Shown piece by piece: positions 1 through 10,247 of a DNA stretch of 27,687 nucleotides. The notes below the pieces were generated by a model. It was not told where the DNA came from. It did not search any database and saw only the letters and a list, made by a program, of their open reading frames with translations. The stretch is from NCBI GenBank assembly GCA_000467715.1, contig AJFK01000214.1:1-27687 (forward strand). Direction: 5' to 3'. Each line of letters starts with the position of its first letter. The first letter of the stretch is position 1. The stretch comes from Hysterium pulicare CBS 123377. Its lineage: Eukaryota; Ascomycota; Dothideomycetes; Hysteriales; Hysteriaceae. A program made the position numbers and the translations under genes.

Positions 1-260
1 AACTTTTATACTTTTTAAATATAATTTATTTAAAAGTTTTTATATAATTTATATATTAAATAGTTAATAATTAAAAATTATTTAATACTTAATATATAAT
101 TTTTTTTAATATTAATTTAATAATTTTTTTAATAATAATAATATAAAGTAAATATTTATTAATGTTTTTTTAAATAAAGTAAAGAATATTAATGAAATTT
201 TATCTATATACTTTCTATAGTATATAGTAGTGTAAGTTTCTTAAATATAATTCTAGCTAA
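1..260. repeat. A+T-rich block at left edge
   Basis: The first roughly 240-260 bases are almost entirely A and T, with runs of T and TAA/TTA words and very few C or G. Composition returns to normal over about 240-300. No ORF of note lies in it. In Pezizomycotina such blocks are usually repeats decayed by repeat-induced point mutation, or the edge of an AT-isochore. That origin is inferred from composition only, because no element ends or coding remnants are visible. Confidence 0.6.
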
Positions 261-1723
261 TTAAAGTGCAAAAATAGGGGCTAATAGATAAACTAGAAGA
301 AGTCTGGTATTTAGTTCTCACGTTTATATGTGATGCGTCCATAATGGAGTCTTTGGATTCTGACCGAATCTTGCTGGTGTGGTTCGCTTTGATTTCGAAG
401 GCTTTTCCCAGCTACTCTGTATCTAGGCAACTCCTGGGGCCCGCGTTACGGTCTTCTCATGGGAGGTCTTGTTTGAAGAAGATCGGAGCAGAAAGCATGT
501 TCATGTTCAGTCAGTGTCGACCCGTCCGTGCAGCCCCCCGGATATAATCATGAACAAGACGACCAAATACAGTGCATTTGGGAATGAGAGGAAACGCCGT
601 ACCTAGGTAAGTAGTGTAATAGCAAGGATAACGGATGAAAAGTAACTTATGCTTTCTAATTCGAAACAGCAACTAAATTGAACTGATAGTTAGTACAACA
701 ACTAGCAGAACAATCGACTCATCACTCAAGCGAAATTCTGCCCGTAATCCTCAAACAATTTGGTCATTTCTCTTGTTTCTTTATCAGAAACGCCGAAAAA
801 AGGAATACATATTCTTAGCTGTCTAGAAATGTTAATTATAAAATCTCTATTATCACACACCGGCCTAAAGGTGTAAAATTGCCGGATTTTGGGATGCGCA
901 TTAATGTCGTGATGATTTTCCTTGCTGTCCGCATATGTCGTTTGACTCTGGTGATGTGATTCTAGAGGCGTATCCAGCCGTTAGCGGACGTGGAATGTTT
1001 AATTATACAGCCTTCTACTGTTTGATGTATAGGAAAAGTAGACCATAAATCTAATAGGTAGTTACACCCATTGTGCGTATCTAAAGACTTTTAGGTCAAA
1101 ATATCTAGGCCTACATTCCTTATATAAAACCAGGAAACTGAGCAGCACGAAGCGTTTTGATAGACAGTCGCCGAGCAGATGAAGTAAGATATGGGAGAGA
1201 ACGGTTATTAGCATGGGCTATTAGCTGACCTCGTTGCTCGTAGCAGATGCATTACGTTGTTGTTGAGTGCCTCAGACTACACAAAGCAACGAGAACCAGC
1301 TCCTATGATGGCTCGTTTCCGGATGATATCATAGTGTGAGTGACGGAGTGGATGTGCGACGCCTTATACAAACTGGAGGAACGATGTAAGCACGATATCA
1401 GCCGGAAGGATCGCAGTTACAATTTTCTACAGAGATGTTGGGCACCAGGGCGTGGTCTGATACTGAGTAGATGTGCTACCGAAGTTCTGCCGAGAGTGAA
1501 TGCCCGTTCAACACAAGCCACACTTCAAAAACTCTCTTGATGTCACACTTTTAAAGCTTATGGAAGATCTTGGATCTTACACTTTTAACGCTTAAGGAGG
1601 ATATTGGAAGTCTATCTCTATCATTTTCAGGTCTAAACCTTAACATTAACCCAACCGGACGCCTCCCAAATTAGCTAACCATGCTAAAGACATAAGGGGT
1701 ATGACCGCAGGCATCACTCCTCA
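261..1723. other. Intergenic stretch, no recognised gene
   Basis: About 1.4 kb of normal composition between the A+T block and the 3' end of eEF3. It holds short open frames, for example 344-547 on the plus strand and one ending at 1540. None has a recognisable domain, a convincing splice extension or clear coding bias. The right part must include the eEF3 3' UTR. A short direct repeat lies at 1545-1608. Nothing else stands out. Confidence 0.5.
1545..1608. repeat. Imperfect 30-nt direct repeat, 34-nt period
   Basis: Bases 1545-1574 and 1579-1608 match at 26 of 30 positions, both beginning ACACTTTTAA. The pair lies about 115-180 nt beyond the eEF3 stop codon on the transcribed side, so it may fall in that gene's 3' UTR. 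No function is evident. Confidence 0.6.
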
Positions 1724-4700
1724 TCAATCCTCATCGCTGAATACCTCCTCACCCCTCTTCCTCCTCGCAATTCGTTCCTTCTTCTTCTTACGCATCTCAG
1801 AGCCTTCATCGGAGTTAGTAGGAGTTGTAGGAATATAGGAGGGGACACTCACTGGAAAGCTTGGTTTTGCGAGCCGTACCTTGTATCTTATTCCCCCTGC
1901 AGACGGTCAGTTGATGAGCGGATACATGATATCAAAGGGAACTCACATAGCGTCGAAGGTCTCCTCTTCCTCCCCCTTCTCAGCCAACCGTGGGCCGGCG
2001 CCCTGACCCTGAACCCAGTTGTGGCCAGATGGAGTCATCTTACCGTCCATAACGGCCCAGACTTCCTCAGTCAAGTCCTTGGTGAACTCAGCAGAGTGAG
2101 TGATGATGATAACACCACCCTCGAAGGCCTTCAGAGCCTTTGACAGTGCACCAAGGGAGTCTCGATCCAAGTAGTTTGTGGGCTCGTCGAGAACGATCAA
2201 GTGTGGTCGTTGCCATGAGCAAGCAGCGAGGACGACCTTGACACGCTGACCACCGGAGAGACCGCGCATGCGGGAATGAGAGACCAATTCGGCGTCAAGG
2301 CCGAAGTGGGCGCAATGGGCCTCAATCTCTTTTCGGACCAGGGGACGGAATTGACCGCTGGCAAGAGCCTCCTTCTGATCGACGTCAGCAACCATTTTGG
2401 CGTGAGAAGCCAAAATTTCGCCACGAGGGATCCATGCGTTGTCAGCAGTCATCATGGGGGTCCATCTCTCATTTTTCAGGCCAACATTCTCACCGAGAGC
2501 GAAAGAGCACTCATATTCATAGGAGTTCTTGAACTTCCTACGGGAGTGGATGCCAATCACTCGTCGCTGTGAGTCCTGAATCTTGTAGATCTTGTCCATA
2601 GCCTTCTCATCCTCGTCGGTGATGATCTTGTTGGCACGGTCCATGGTTTCACGATCCTCACCGGTCTGGAAACGCCATTGGATGTACTCGGAAGGAGTCT
2701 TGTCCAAGTGGTGATCGATGTGAGCAAAAGCGTGCTGCTTGATGTATGCAATACGGATGTTCTCGTGCTGGTAGAGTTCACCGGAAGTGGGGATAAGTTC
2801 ACCAGTCAAGACGTTGACGAGGGTTGACTTTCCTGCACCGTTAGGGCCGATGACGGCGATACGAGAACCGAGGGAGCATTGAAAGCTGATGTCGGATATT
2901 TGGGGCTTCTGAGTACCCGGATACTGGAAACTCATGTTGGTGACACGCACGATAGCCTTAGCCTTGGTCTTGACTCCTTCGAGGAAACCCGGTTCGGGGA
3001 ACCTAAATTCCATTTCGGAAGCACCAAGCTCATAGTAGGACCGGGCAGAAGGAACACGCTTGACGAACTCGCTGAGTGATCCTCGATACCTCTTCAGCTT
3101 GAAGCGTTCGTAGTGAATGACATGCTGAATAACGTCATCCAAAAATCTGCTGTCGTGCGAGATGATGATGGATGTGCAAGGAGAGTTGATAAGGTACTGC
3201 TCCAACCAGTGGACGTTCTTCACGTCCAGGTGGTTAGTAGGTTCGTCGAGAAGGAGGATATCAGGCTCCTCGAAGACAGCACGGGCAAGTGCGAGCTTCA
3301 TCTTCCAACCACCAGAAAGAGATGTAATTGGTCCGGCAAGTTGCTCCTTTTCAAACCCAAACTCGACCAACTTAGCCTCTACGTCCTTCTGAGGCTTTTC
3401 GATTCCAACGGAAGCCAATTTCTTCATTGTCCACTCGATGACGGTCTGCTCGGTGTCGGCAGAGTCAAGGTCGTGTTCAACGTAAACGGTCTTGACTTCG
3501 CTCTGCTTGGGGAAACCCTCGACCTGTTCATTGTTGATGGCACGCATCAGTGTAGTCTTGCCGGAACCATTGGGGCCGAGAAGACCATAACGTTGTCCAC
3601 GCTTAAGGCGGAGACTGGTCTGGTTGAGAAGAATCTTAGCACCGTAGGCCAAGTTGAATGTGCAATTGCAAAGGTCTTCTCCTTCTTCCTCATCGGGCTC
3701 AACTTCGTCCTCATCAGCAACACCTGGAAGTGAGCGTTTCCGAAGGGCATCGGCAACACCCTTTGCATCTTCATCACCAACGACTGCGGCGATGTACGGG
3801 GTCGTCTGCGTCTGCCAGCTAATTTGCTCCTGCTCCTTTTCGTCGATGAGTTGACCACCAATGGCGGCAATATAGGTGAGGATAGGGTCAAACTTGGCGT
3901 CAACCTTGTGCTTGGATGGGAAGGATTGTTTCAAAGCGGCGAGGACAGTGGCGACATCACCAGCTTTGGATACTTCGGGGATCTTGCCATCCTTGACGTC
4001 ACCAACACGAATGAGCGTGTCGAGACCTTGGCGAGTCTTCTCGCGAGCCTCAGGATCAGCAAGAGTATCGTGGTTCTTTTCGAGAGCAGGCATCAGCTTA
4101 GGCAAAAACGATGCGACAATCTGGGGATCCTCGACTAGCTTGCACATATTATCGACAATGACGGCGGATTTTCGCTTGATAGCAGTCTCGCGCTCGACGA
4201 GACCACGCTCAAGAAGAGGAACCATGATGGCCAGGGTTGGCTCGTGAACGTCAGTGACGAAAGTGGTGGCGCCGAGCAGATGTACTGTCTCAGGAACGTT
4301 CTCAGGTTTGGCGATACACTTGATGAGCTCGGGAATGAAGCGCTCAATGTCCTTATTGGAGATAAGGGCGCAAAGCTTCTCCATTGTTCCGTAAGCGGTC
4401 TTCTTGACCTCAGGCTTGGTATCCCACATTGCCTCTGAGATGACAGGAATCAGATCCGGAACTCGGAAAGCGAGTTGGGCAGGGGCGCTCTTGCAGAGGA
4501 TTTCAATGCACTTTAGGTCGGTCATCTTTTCAGGCCATTTCTGTGCGTTGCGGAGGGAGTGGATTATGGCAGGAATAACAGCCTTGACAGCGTTGGCGTT
4601 GGAAGCCTCCACAATAGCCTCAGAGGCAGTCTGAGCAGCGGTCTTGACAGAGCTCATCTTGTCGCCGACAGCGGCCAGTGTGTTCGGCAGGAGAGCGACC

Positions 4701-5128
4701 AAGTATGGTTCGACAGCAGGTGAGACGGTGGAGTGTTGCGCGATGGCACGGATGGCGTCGAGCGCGCGCTCACGAGCTTTGGCATCTTTCTTATTTGAAA
4801 GCTGCTTCTTCAGCAGTTCGACGACCCTGGAAGGTGTGTTAGTCGATCGAGTCCTGATTCCACCGACCAGCTTCGGCTTAGGTGAAGCGAGGAAATTTCG
4901 TCCCTCGCACACAAATAGTGGCGAAACTCACTTTGTAGGAGCATCGGCCTCCTCGATGTCTCCGTTAATGAAGGTAGCCAAATCCAGAGATGCAGCGTTG
5001 ATCTCATCCTGAGCCTTAGAGATGGTCAATTTGGAGACAAGCTCCTCCAAGACCTTCAAAGACTTCTTGTTCTCCGACTTGACGGTCGAAGAGTTGTGTG
5101 GGGCGGCCATATCGACAGCGGGAGCCAT
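1724..5128 (-). CDS. TEF3: Translation elongation factor 3 (eEF3), ABC-F ATPase
   Basis: eEF3 is the fungal ribosome-bound ATPase that helps release tRNA from the E site during elongation; it acts in the cytosol. I reconstruct four exons: 5128-4932, 4826-1947, 1896-1853 and 1803-1724. All donors are GTGAGT, and the product is 1066 residues, close to the family's usual 1045-1060. HEAT-like helical repeats fill the N-terminal third. ABC1 has P-loop GPNGSGKT at 483-490, signature LSGGW at 569-573 and Walker B LLLDEP at about 590. ABC2 has P-loop GPNGAGKS at 726-733, signature LSGGQ at 922-926 and Walker B VLDEP. The chromodomain-like insert of eEF3 lies between them, at about 807-890. The C-terminus is the expected Lys/Arg-rich tail (RKKKKER...). 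Without splicing, the frame would stop at 1943 and lose the last 40 residues. The ATG at 5128 gives the standard eEF3 N-terminus. Confidence 0.96.
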
Positions 5129-7336
5129 GAAGACACAGTTTTCGAGGATTCGAGGATTTCCTTTGACAGAAAAAGGCGAGGGTGCGATTAAGCGGAAAGG
5201 CGGTCAACGGCGGGCTTTGGCCGAAAAGCTGAAAGACAGTGAAAAAAGTCTATCGGGTATCTTTTTTCTGGTGGCCGGCGCGAGGCAGTGGCACTCGCAC
5301 TCGCAACTCTCTATGCAAATGCAGCACAGAAAGAGAGAAAAAGAAACAGAGGCCGTAAGAGCCGCAAGGAAGGGAGAGGAGAGTGTGGGAGCGTGGGAGA
5401 AGCAGCCGTGGCCGACGTTTTAAATCTTTCAAAAAAATTTCGTTGGGCCAGGGTGCGCTCGGGCCAGGTCTTAGTGTAGCGCAAAAGACCGAGCGGGAGT
5501 CGCACTTTCGCCCCTCCAAAAACACTGGTCCCCTTCGCGGATGACTTCACAATTTGTCTATAGGATAATGTCTATTGGTTGGTGATTATCATCATAGATG
5601 AACACCCTTTTGGCTCCTTTGCCTCCTTCTCTGTGCTTCTGTAGCCGCCCTCGGAGCCTGAAAGAACTCGGGGTACTTCCTCTGTACCTAAGGTCTTTCG
5701 AGGGACACGAAACATGCACGTTCCCAAGCCGATGTCTATTTGTGGCAATCTGAGAATCTCAGGCTGACGGGCTTTGCGCTCTCATCCTTCCATTGTTATG
5801 CGCACCAAGGGGAAGCACATGTCCTCCCACTAATCTGTCCTCCGCCCCCAGTATTAGTAGAGTGCCTTGCACTCCCTATTCTTCTCGTTCATCTGGACCA
5901 GCCTCGAAGATCAAGTTCCTATCTGTTGCTACAGAATGCTCCAGACCAGTCTAACTACCTACCCGGATTTGCCGAAGGTATTTTGGCATAGTCCTCAGGC
6001 CGGAGAATACCCAAGCGTGTCTCAGCGAAAGTACCTGCAAGACGTTTATTTCTATCTGACTTGCCGAGCACGCCGACACCTTTTTTATTTGCCTGTTGGT
6101 GAGACCGTCAGTGATAAGCGGTGAGAATTGAACCACTGGCGACCAAGTTTCGGGCTTCCTTTGCATGCTCTCATTCCTATCACAGTTTAACCTTCGGGGA
6201 TCAAGCACTTCAGCTAAGGAAGTCGTAATCAACAGCCACTCAAATCATATCCTAAGGAAGACTAAGTGCATTCTGAGCTAGCAACGCCAGAGTAAATGTT
6301 CTTCTAATTTGCCAGGCATGCCCTGCATACTCCCATTTGTACACTTCTCCTCTATGCAACCGCTTCGCAATACTGCGGGGCAAAAAGGCTCGAGGAACCT
6401 GTATATACCATTGCTTCTTATCTGGGTACAGGTTAAATGCATTTGCTTACACCATGCAAAGGTAGATGTCTTGCTAATACTGATTTGTGCCCAATGAGTG
6501 TGGCATTCGCCGGGCTAGTCTTAGGTTGGTCCTGTCTATTCAGACACTTTTTTGCGCATTTACATCCTGGACTCGAACACGAGAGCGCACTAATTTGAAT
6601 GGTGTAAAGTATCAATTTTTTCTTTCCGGATAAAACAGCCAGAGGACTGGGAACGTTGCCTGTAAGTCTTTCAACGTCAAAGCTTCAGGATGGAAGCACA
6701 AGCCTTCTCTACCTCGATCCCCCAGATTTTCTCCACACTCGATAAGATACTCCACACTACGCTTGTACTGATTTGATATGTGTGGCTTTGGTCTGACCGC
6801 CGAAACCCTAGTAACGTACATCCGAATCAGGACCGATGTATAAATGGTTCAAAAGGACGGCCAGTTCTCTATAGAGGCTTCCCGATAATCCTGAATCCAT
6901 CTTGGAAGCAGATGTTGCAGTGTTTTTAGCAATGTTCTTCATCAGAAGTCTCGGTGGCGACGTCTTTATAGCACACCTTCTGTTTATCAAAATTTTCTGC
7001 CCACCATTTAAGAGGCACCGATGGTGAGGGCCTGAATCCGTACGACCTCGAGATGTGTCTGCCTGTCAAAGTTGAGGTTATTGCGCTTCATAAAAGTAGT
7101 ACAATCTTGGTGAAGAGCCTCAAAGTCCTATCCGCTTTGAAGCCTATCCGATTGTGTTGTCTTTTTTATGATGATTCTGGACAGACAACAGTTTTTGGAG
7201 GTAGTAGTGCCATGAAATAGGCCATCCACTGTGTATCTGGAGCATGTATGATGCTTTGAGTCTGTATTCACATCTTGATGCATCATGATCCTACTCCCCG
7301 TACGGAACTTGATATGAGGGCGAACTTTCTCCGACA
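5129..7336. other. eEF3 promoter/leader and gene-poor spacer
   Basis: The part next to eEF3 (about 5129-5560) contains long pyrimidine-rich stretches when read on the minus strand, which is typical of leaders and promoters of strongly expressed fungal genes. From about 5560 to 7336 I see no recognisable gene. Open frames on both strands are short and lack domains. The right end (about 7130-7336) should be the 3' UTR of the kinase gene. Two sequences resembling tRNA T-loops, near 6125 and 6570, fail on inspection. Confidence 0.5.
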
Positions 7337-8837
7337 TTACTCGTCAATCTGGCCCACTCCTCTCAGGCTCAAATACACATCTGTGCCCCATCCCCACAGA
7401 CTCTGTACAGCTATACCTCCGCCAAAATACTCGGCGTATGCTCGCCCAAGGGGAAGACCATAGCCGAGCCCTGCTAAGCTGTTCATGCCGTCACCTCCGG
7501 CGCCAGAGATGGCGCTCAATGCATCCATCCCGCCACCAGAGCCAGAGGGCGCACCCCCGGAGAGAGTTGAGGATACTTGGTCTTCGTTGAACGTGGTGAA
7601 GCTATAGTCCCAAATATGCGCATAGTTCTCCGGAGAGATCCCACCTCCGCGGTCACGTATTCGAATTGTAACGCCGGGGGTTGAGTGAGCCAGTGGTTTG
7701 ATGTCCTCGGATGCGGCGCTGTCAGGAGCCTCTTGACCGGTAAAAGCTTTCGATGCAACATCAGCATTACCCTGTTTCGAGTTTGAAACAGCACCTTTGC
7801 TACCAATGTTGTTATTGTCGCACACAAGTTCCTCAGGAAGAGGTGCGATGGTGATTTCGATCGGCTCTCGCTCCATGCCGCCTTCTACTGTTGCACGAAA
7901 AGCATTCTTCAATAACTCCGTAATGATATATTCCAGATGAACCGGAACATGTGCGAACGTATAACCGGGTTCTCCGTTTATCACGACGTGGGGTCGCACC
8001 CCGTACTTGAGCTCGCATATTTCCGACACAATTGACTCGCAATGTTGTATCACTTTCGCCGGACGTAATCTAGTGTCTATGACACCAATGAAGCTTGAAG
8101 TAGATTGGCCGGGGTCATTATAGGATGGATCAGAGGACGAAGACAGATCGTGATGAAGTTGGGAGGAGAAATGCAACGCCAGATGCTGCTCGGCGATAAG
8201 GCGTGTACCAATGCGAGCCCGTAAATGTTCGTCTAGGAATCTGGTGACTTCCCTGGGGCTGATGTACTTCCTAGCCTCTAGAAACCCTCGTGCAAGTATG
8301 GAGATGGTGTTAGAGTGAGTTTGGACTAGGTCGGCCATGACCTCTGTAAATTTGACCTCATCCTCGAGGGTTGTAATTTCTTTTTCAGCCCATGGCAGCA
8401 ATGTTGAAAGAGAATGGATGTAGTTGTTGTGGATTTTGTTGATATGAGGATTGGCCACCACAATGAAAGGAAGATTTCGTAGGGATTGAATGCGGTGCGC
8501 AAGGCGGGCTGGAAGGATAGAGAGGGTGAAGTTCGCAGAGCTGAAGAGAGCTGGGCTAGATAGCGGCGGGCGACCATGTCTGCTCAGATATTGGTTAGGA
8601 CAAGATGGTCTTGCTAAGGTCTAAGTTGGCACTTTACTTGACAAGATCCGCAAGAGTTAGAGGGTGAAGGGGAAGAGATGCGAGTTGCGCTATGTCGTCG
8701 TCTGTGACGGTCTTGGTGTGCAAATGCTGGTGTCTTGCGCGGACGAAATTATATTTCGTACGTATTTTGAGAGGACAACAGACTCTGATCAATTGTGGTT
8801 GTATGACAAGAGGGCGTTGAACTTGATTCATTGTCAA
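7337..8837 (-). CDS. Mitochondrial PDK/BCKDK-family protein kinase
   Basis: This is a kinase of the pyruvate dehydrogenase / branched-chain ketoacid dehydrogenase kinase family. The family phosphorylates and switches off the E1 component of the mitochondrial complex, using a GHKL (histidine-kinase-like) ATP fold. There are two exons, 8837-8638 and 8579-7337. The 58-nt intron has donor GTAAAG, branch CTAAC and acceptor CAG. The product is 480 residues. The first 45 or so residues are rich in R, Q and K and poor in acidic residues, as in a mitochondrial presequence. The allosteric helical domain follows (LPLHPLTLADL, then HGRPPLS). ATP-site boxes are the N-box ELLKNA at about 288-293, G1 DRGGG at 376-380, G2 GLGYGLP at 437-443 and GWGTDVYL at 463-470. 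A Ser/Asn/Gly-rich insert at about 318-368 sits between the N-box and G1. Sequence alone does not tell me whether the target is PDH or BCKDH. Confidence 0.93.
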
Positions 8838-9348
8838 GTTCGTATACTTACAATGTTATGAAGTCGCGAATAATTTAGAGCTCGTCTGTTAGGTCACGTG
8901 CCGATAAGAGGTAGGGCTCGACGGCTGTTATATAACCTTGGAAAAACTATGGAGTTAAGAGTAATGGCAAAGTCCAGTCTACATGGTGACAAGTTGGAAT
9001 AGACACTAATAGTGTTTTAAGGCAAGAAGCACCGAACAAACAAACACTCTTTTGGAAGGTCGTGGCAGTCTCTGTCGCTTGTACTACCTTGTGTCCTGAA
9101 AGGCATATAAGGACAGACAGAAGTGCATAAAAGGGTTTGAAGGTCAAAATGGACAGTCAATCGATGATAGGGCTATCACGGAGATTACACGATTCCGATC
9201 GATGTCAATCTCATGTTCCATTACAAAATATGATAGCTATCCCACAACCCTCACAAAATCGCCCCACCGCACGCCATATGTTTTGTAAGTAGTTGGTCTA
9301 TCAAGTGGTGGATATCGTATTGAATAGGTAAGGTAATCCTTGGAAGCT
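8838..9348. other. Spacer between kinase start and inhibitor stop
   Basis: About 510 bp that should hold the kinase promoter (left) and the 3' UTR of the Pbi2-like gene (right), both on the minus strand. Apart from the CACGTG at 8895, I see nothing distinctive. The open frames here are short and unrecognised. Confidence 0.5.
8895..8900. promoter_or_regulatory. CACGTG E-box upstream of the kinase gene
   Basis: A palindromic CACGTG, in the context GTCACGTGCC, lies 57 bp upstream of the kinase start codon. CACGTG is the core bound by fungal bHLH factors such as Cbf1-type proteins. The position is suggestive, but a role is inference. Confidence 0.3.
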
Positions 9349-9716
9349 CTACTGGGTCTTGACTGGGCCGTCGGCCTCGACCTCAATGTGATCGTTCGAT
9401 TCCAACGAATGTACACTATCGTCAGGGAATTCGGCACTTTGATACCGTTAGATGCTTTGTCTCAAGGCAAGAGAAAGTCTTACGTGAATGCCTTGACAAG
9501 AGTGTATTCAGCAGTGACCTTTCCTCCTTTCTCAGTGACGGCCTTCTTAGCGCTGCGAAGTGTCAGTCATTAATCTTGTGCGACATGCAAGAGACCCGTA
9601 CTTCTCGAGCTCTTCAGGGCTGGCGCCCTTCTTGAGAGTGACCTGGGATGGTTGTCAGCTACTCGTCGTTGATGCTGCGAATGGACCGTTGGTTGGCTTA
9701 CGTTGATAGTAGGCAT
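9349..9716 (-). CDS. PBI2: Pbi2-like proteinase B inhibitor (inhibitor I9 fold)
   Basis: This small gene becomes visible only after splicing. The exons are 9716-9702, 9642-9602, 9552-9484 and 9436-9349 (15, 41, 69 and 88 nt), giving 70 residues. Donors are GTAAGC, GTACGG and GTAAGA; acceptors are CAG, CAG and AAG. The protein starts MPTINVTLKKGASPEEL and continues with KKAVTEKGGKV, EYTLVKAFTAEFPDD and a C-terminus ending VKTQ. This is the pattern of yeast Pbi2 and its fungal relatives, which resemble subtilisin propeptides (inhibitor I9). Yeast Pbi2 (75 residues) inhibits vacuolar proteinase B and, with thioredoxin, forms LMA1, which supports vacuole fusion. No signal peptide is present, as expected for a cytosolic inhibitor. 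The splice junction after residue 18 (giving Asn) is the least certain point. Confidence 0.85.
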
Positions 9717-10128
9717 TCTGATGGCGAAGTATAGTATAGTTGAAGAGAGGTCCGATGGAGGTGCAAAGTCTATTTGTAGATGATTCCTGTGCTGTAGGTT
9801 CTGGATGCTTTGGAGGAGAAGAGTTAGGTAGCAGGAGATCTTAAGTATTTACTACCCTGCGGCCAGAATCCCTAAGGCCGTTGGCAAGCGGAGAATGACG
9901 CAACGCAATGCACCCTGGAGTCAGCCGATAACCATTATTGCGTGCGAAGGCACGGAAAGAGACGTTTAATTTCATGCCTAGGTATCCCTGTGCTCGGCAT
10001 GACTTATGGCTAGGCGCCCACGGAGTAGGTATTGGTATTGTATTCAGCAACCAAGTGTGCACCGCTTACCGTTCTCTTTCTTGTCAAACCTCCTTCAAGT
10101 GGGGGTGGCAGGGCGGGGCAGTGGATAT

Positions 10129-10134
10129 CACGTG
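10129..10134. promoter_or_regulatory. CACGTG E-box upstream of BMS1
   Basis: CACGTG in the context ATATCACGTGCTGA, about 115 bp upstream of the BMS1 ATG. It is a bHLH-type core site in a divergent promoter; function is inferred. Confidence 0.35.
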
Positions 10135-10150
10135 CTGATAGCCTAAGATA

Positions 10151-10164
10151 ACCTAAATTTAGGT
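10151..10164. promoter_or_regulatory. Perfect 14-bp palindrome ACCTAAATTTAGGT
   Basis: A perfect inverted repeat with no spacer, 84 bp upstream of the BMS1 start codon and 17 bp beyond a CACGTG. The symmetry suits a dimeric DNA-binding protein, but I recognise no specific factor. Confidence 0.4.
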
Positions 10165-10247
10165 AGGGAACCGTGCATAAAAAACTCGCGACTCTGAAAG
10201 AAGTTTTCTGAAGTCGGAGGGCACTTAGGACGAACGGCGCAACCATC

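Larger units (their letters stand above)
9717..10247. promoter_or_regulatory. Divergent PBI2-like / BMS1 promoter region
   Basis: 531 bp separate the two divergent start codons, so this region must hold both promoters. Near the BMS1 side are a G-rich tract (about 10100-10122), a CACGTG at 10129-10134 and a perfect 14-bp palindrome at 10151-10164. Factor assignments are not supportable from sequence alone. Confidence 0.6.

Noticed and set aside
1943-4912. Single-exon eEF3 of 989 codons
   Set aside because: It begins in intron 1 with a non-ATG codon and ends at a stop inside a GTGAGT donor. The four-exon model restores the standard N- and C-termini.
6120-6180. Minus-strand GGTTCAATTCTC resembling a tRNA B box
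   Set aside because: No A-box-like sequence at the right distance, and no acceptor or T-stem pairing could be drawn.
6555-6600. Minus-strand GTGTTCGAGTCC resembling a tRNA T-loop
   Set aside because: The bases flanking the loop do not pair as a T stem, and no D-arm sequence precedes it.
7155-7190. 8-bp inverted repeat with a 20-nt loop in the kinase 3' flank
   Set aside because: A stem of this length is expected by chance in 27 kb, and rho-independent-type terminators are not used by fungal Pol II.
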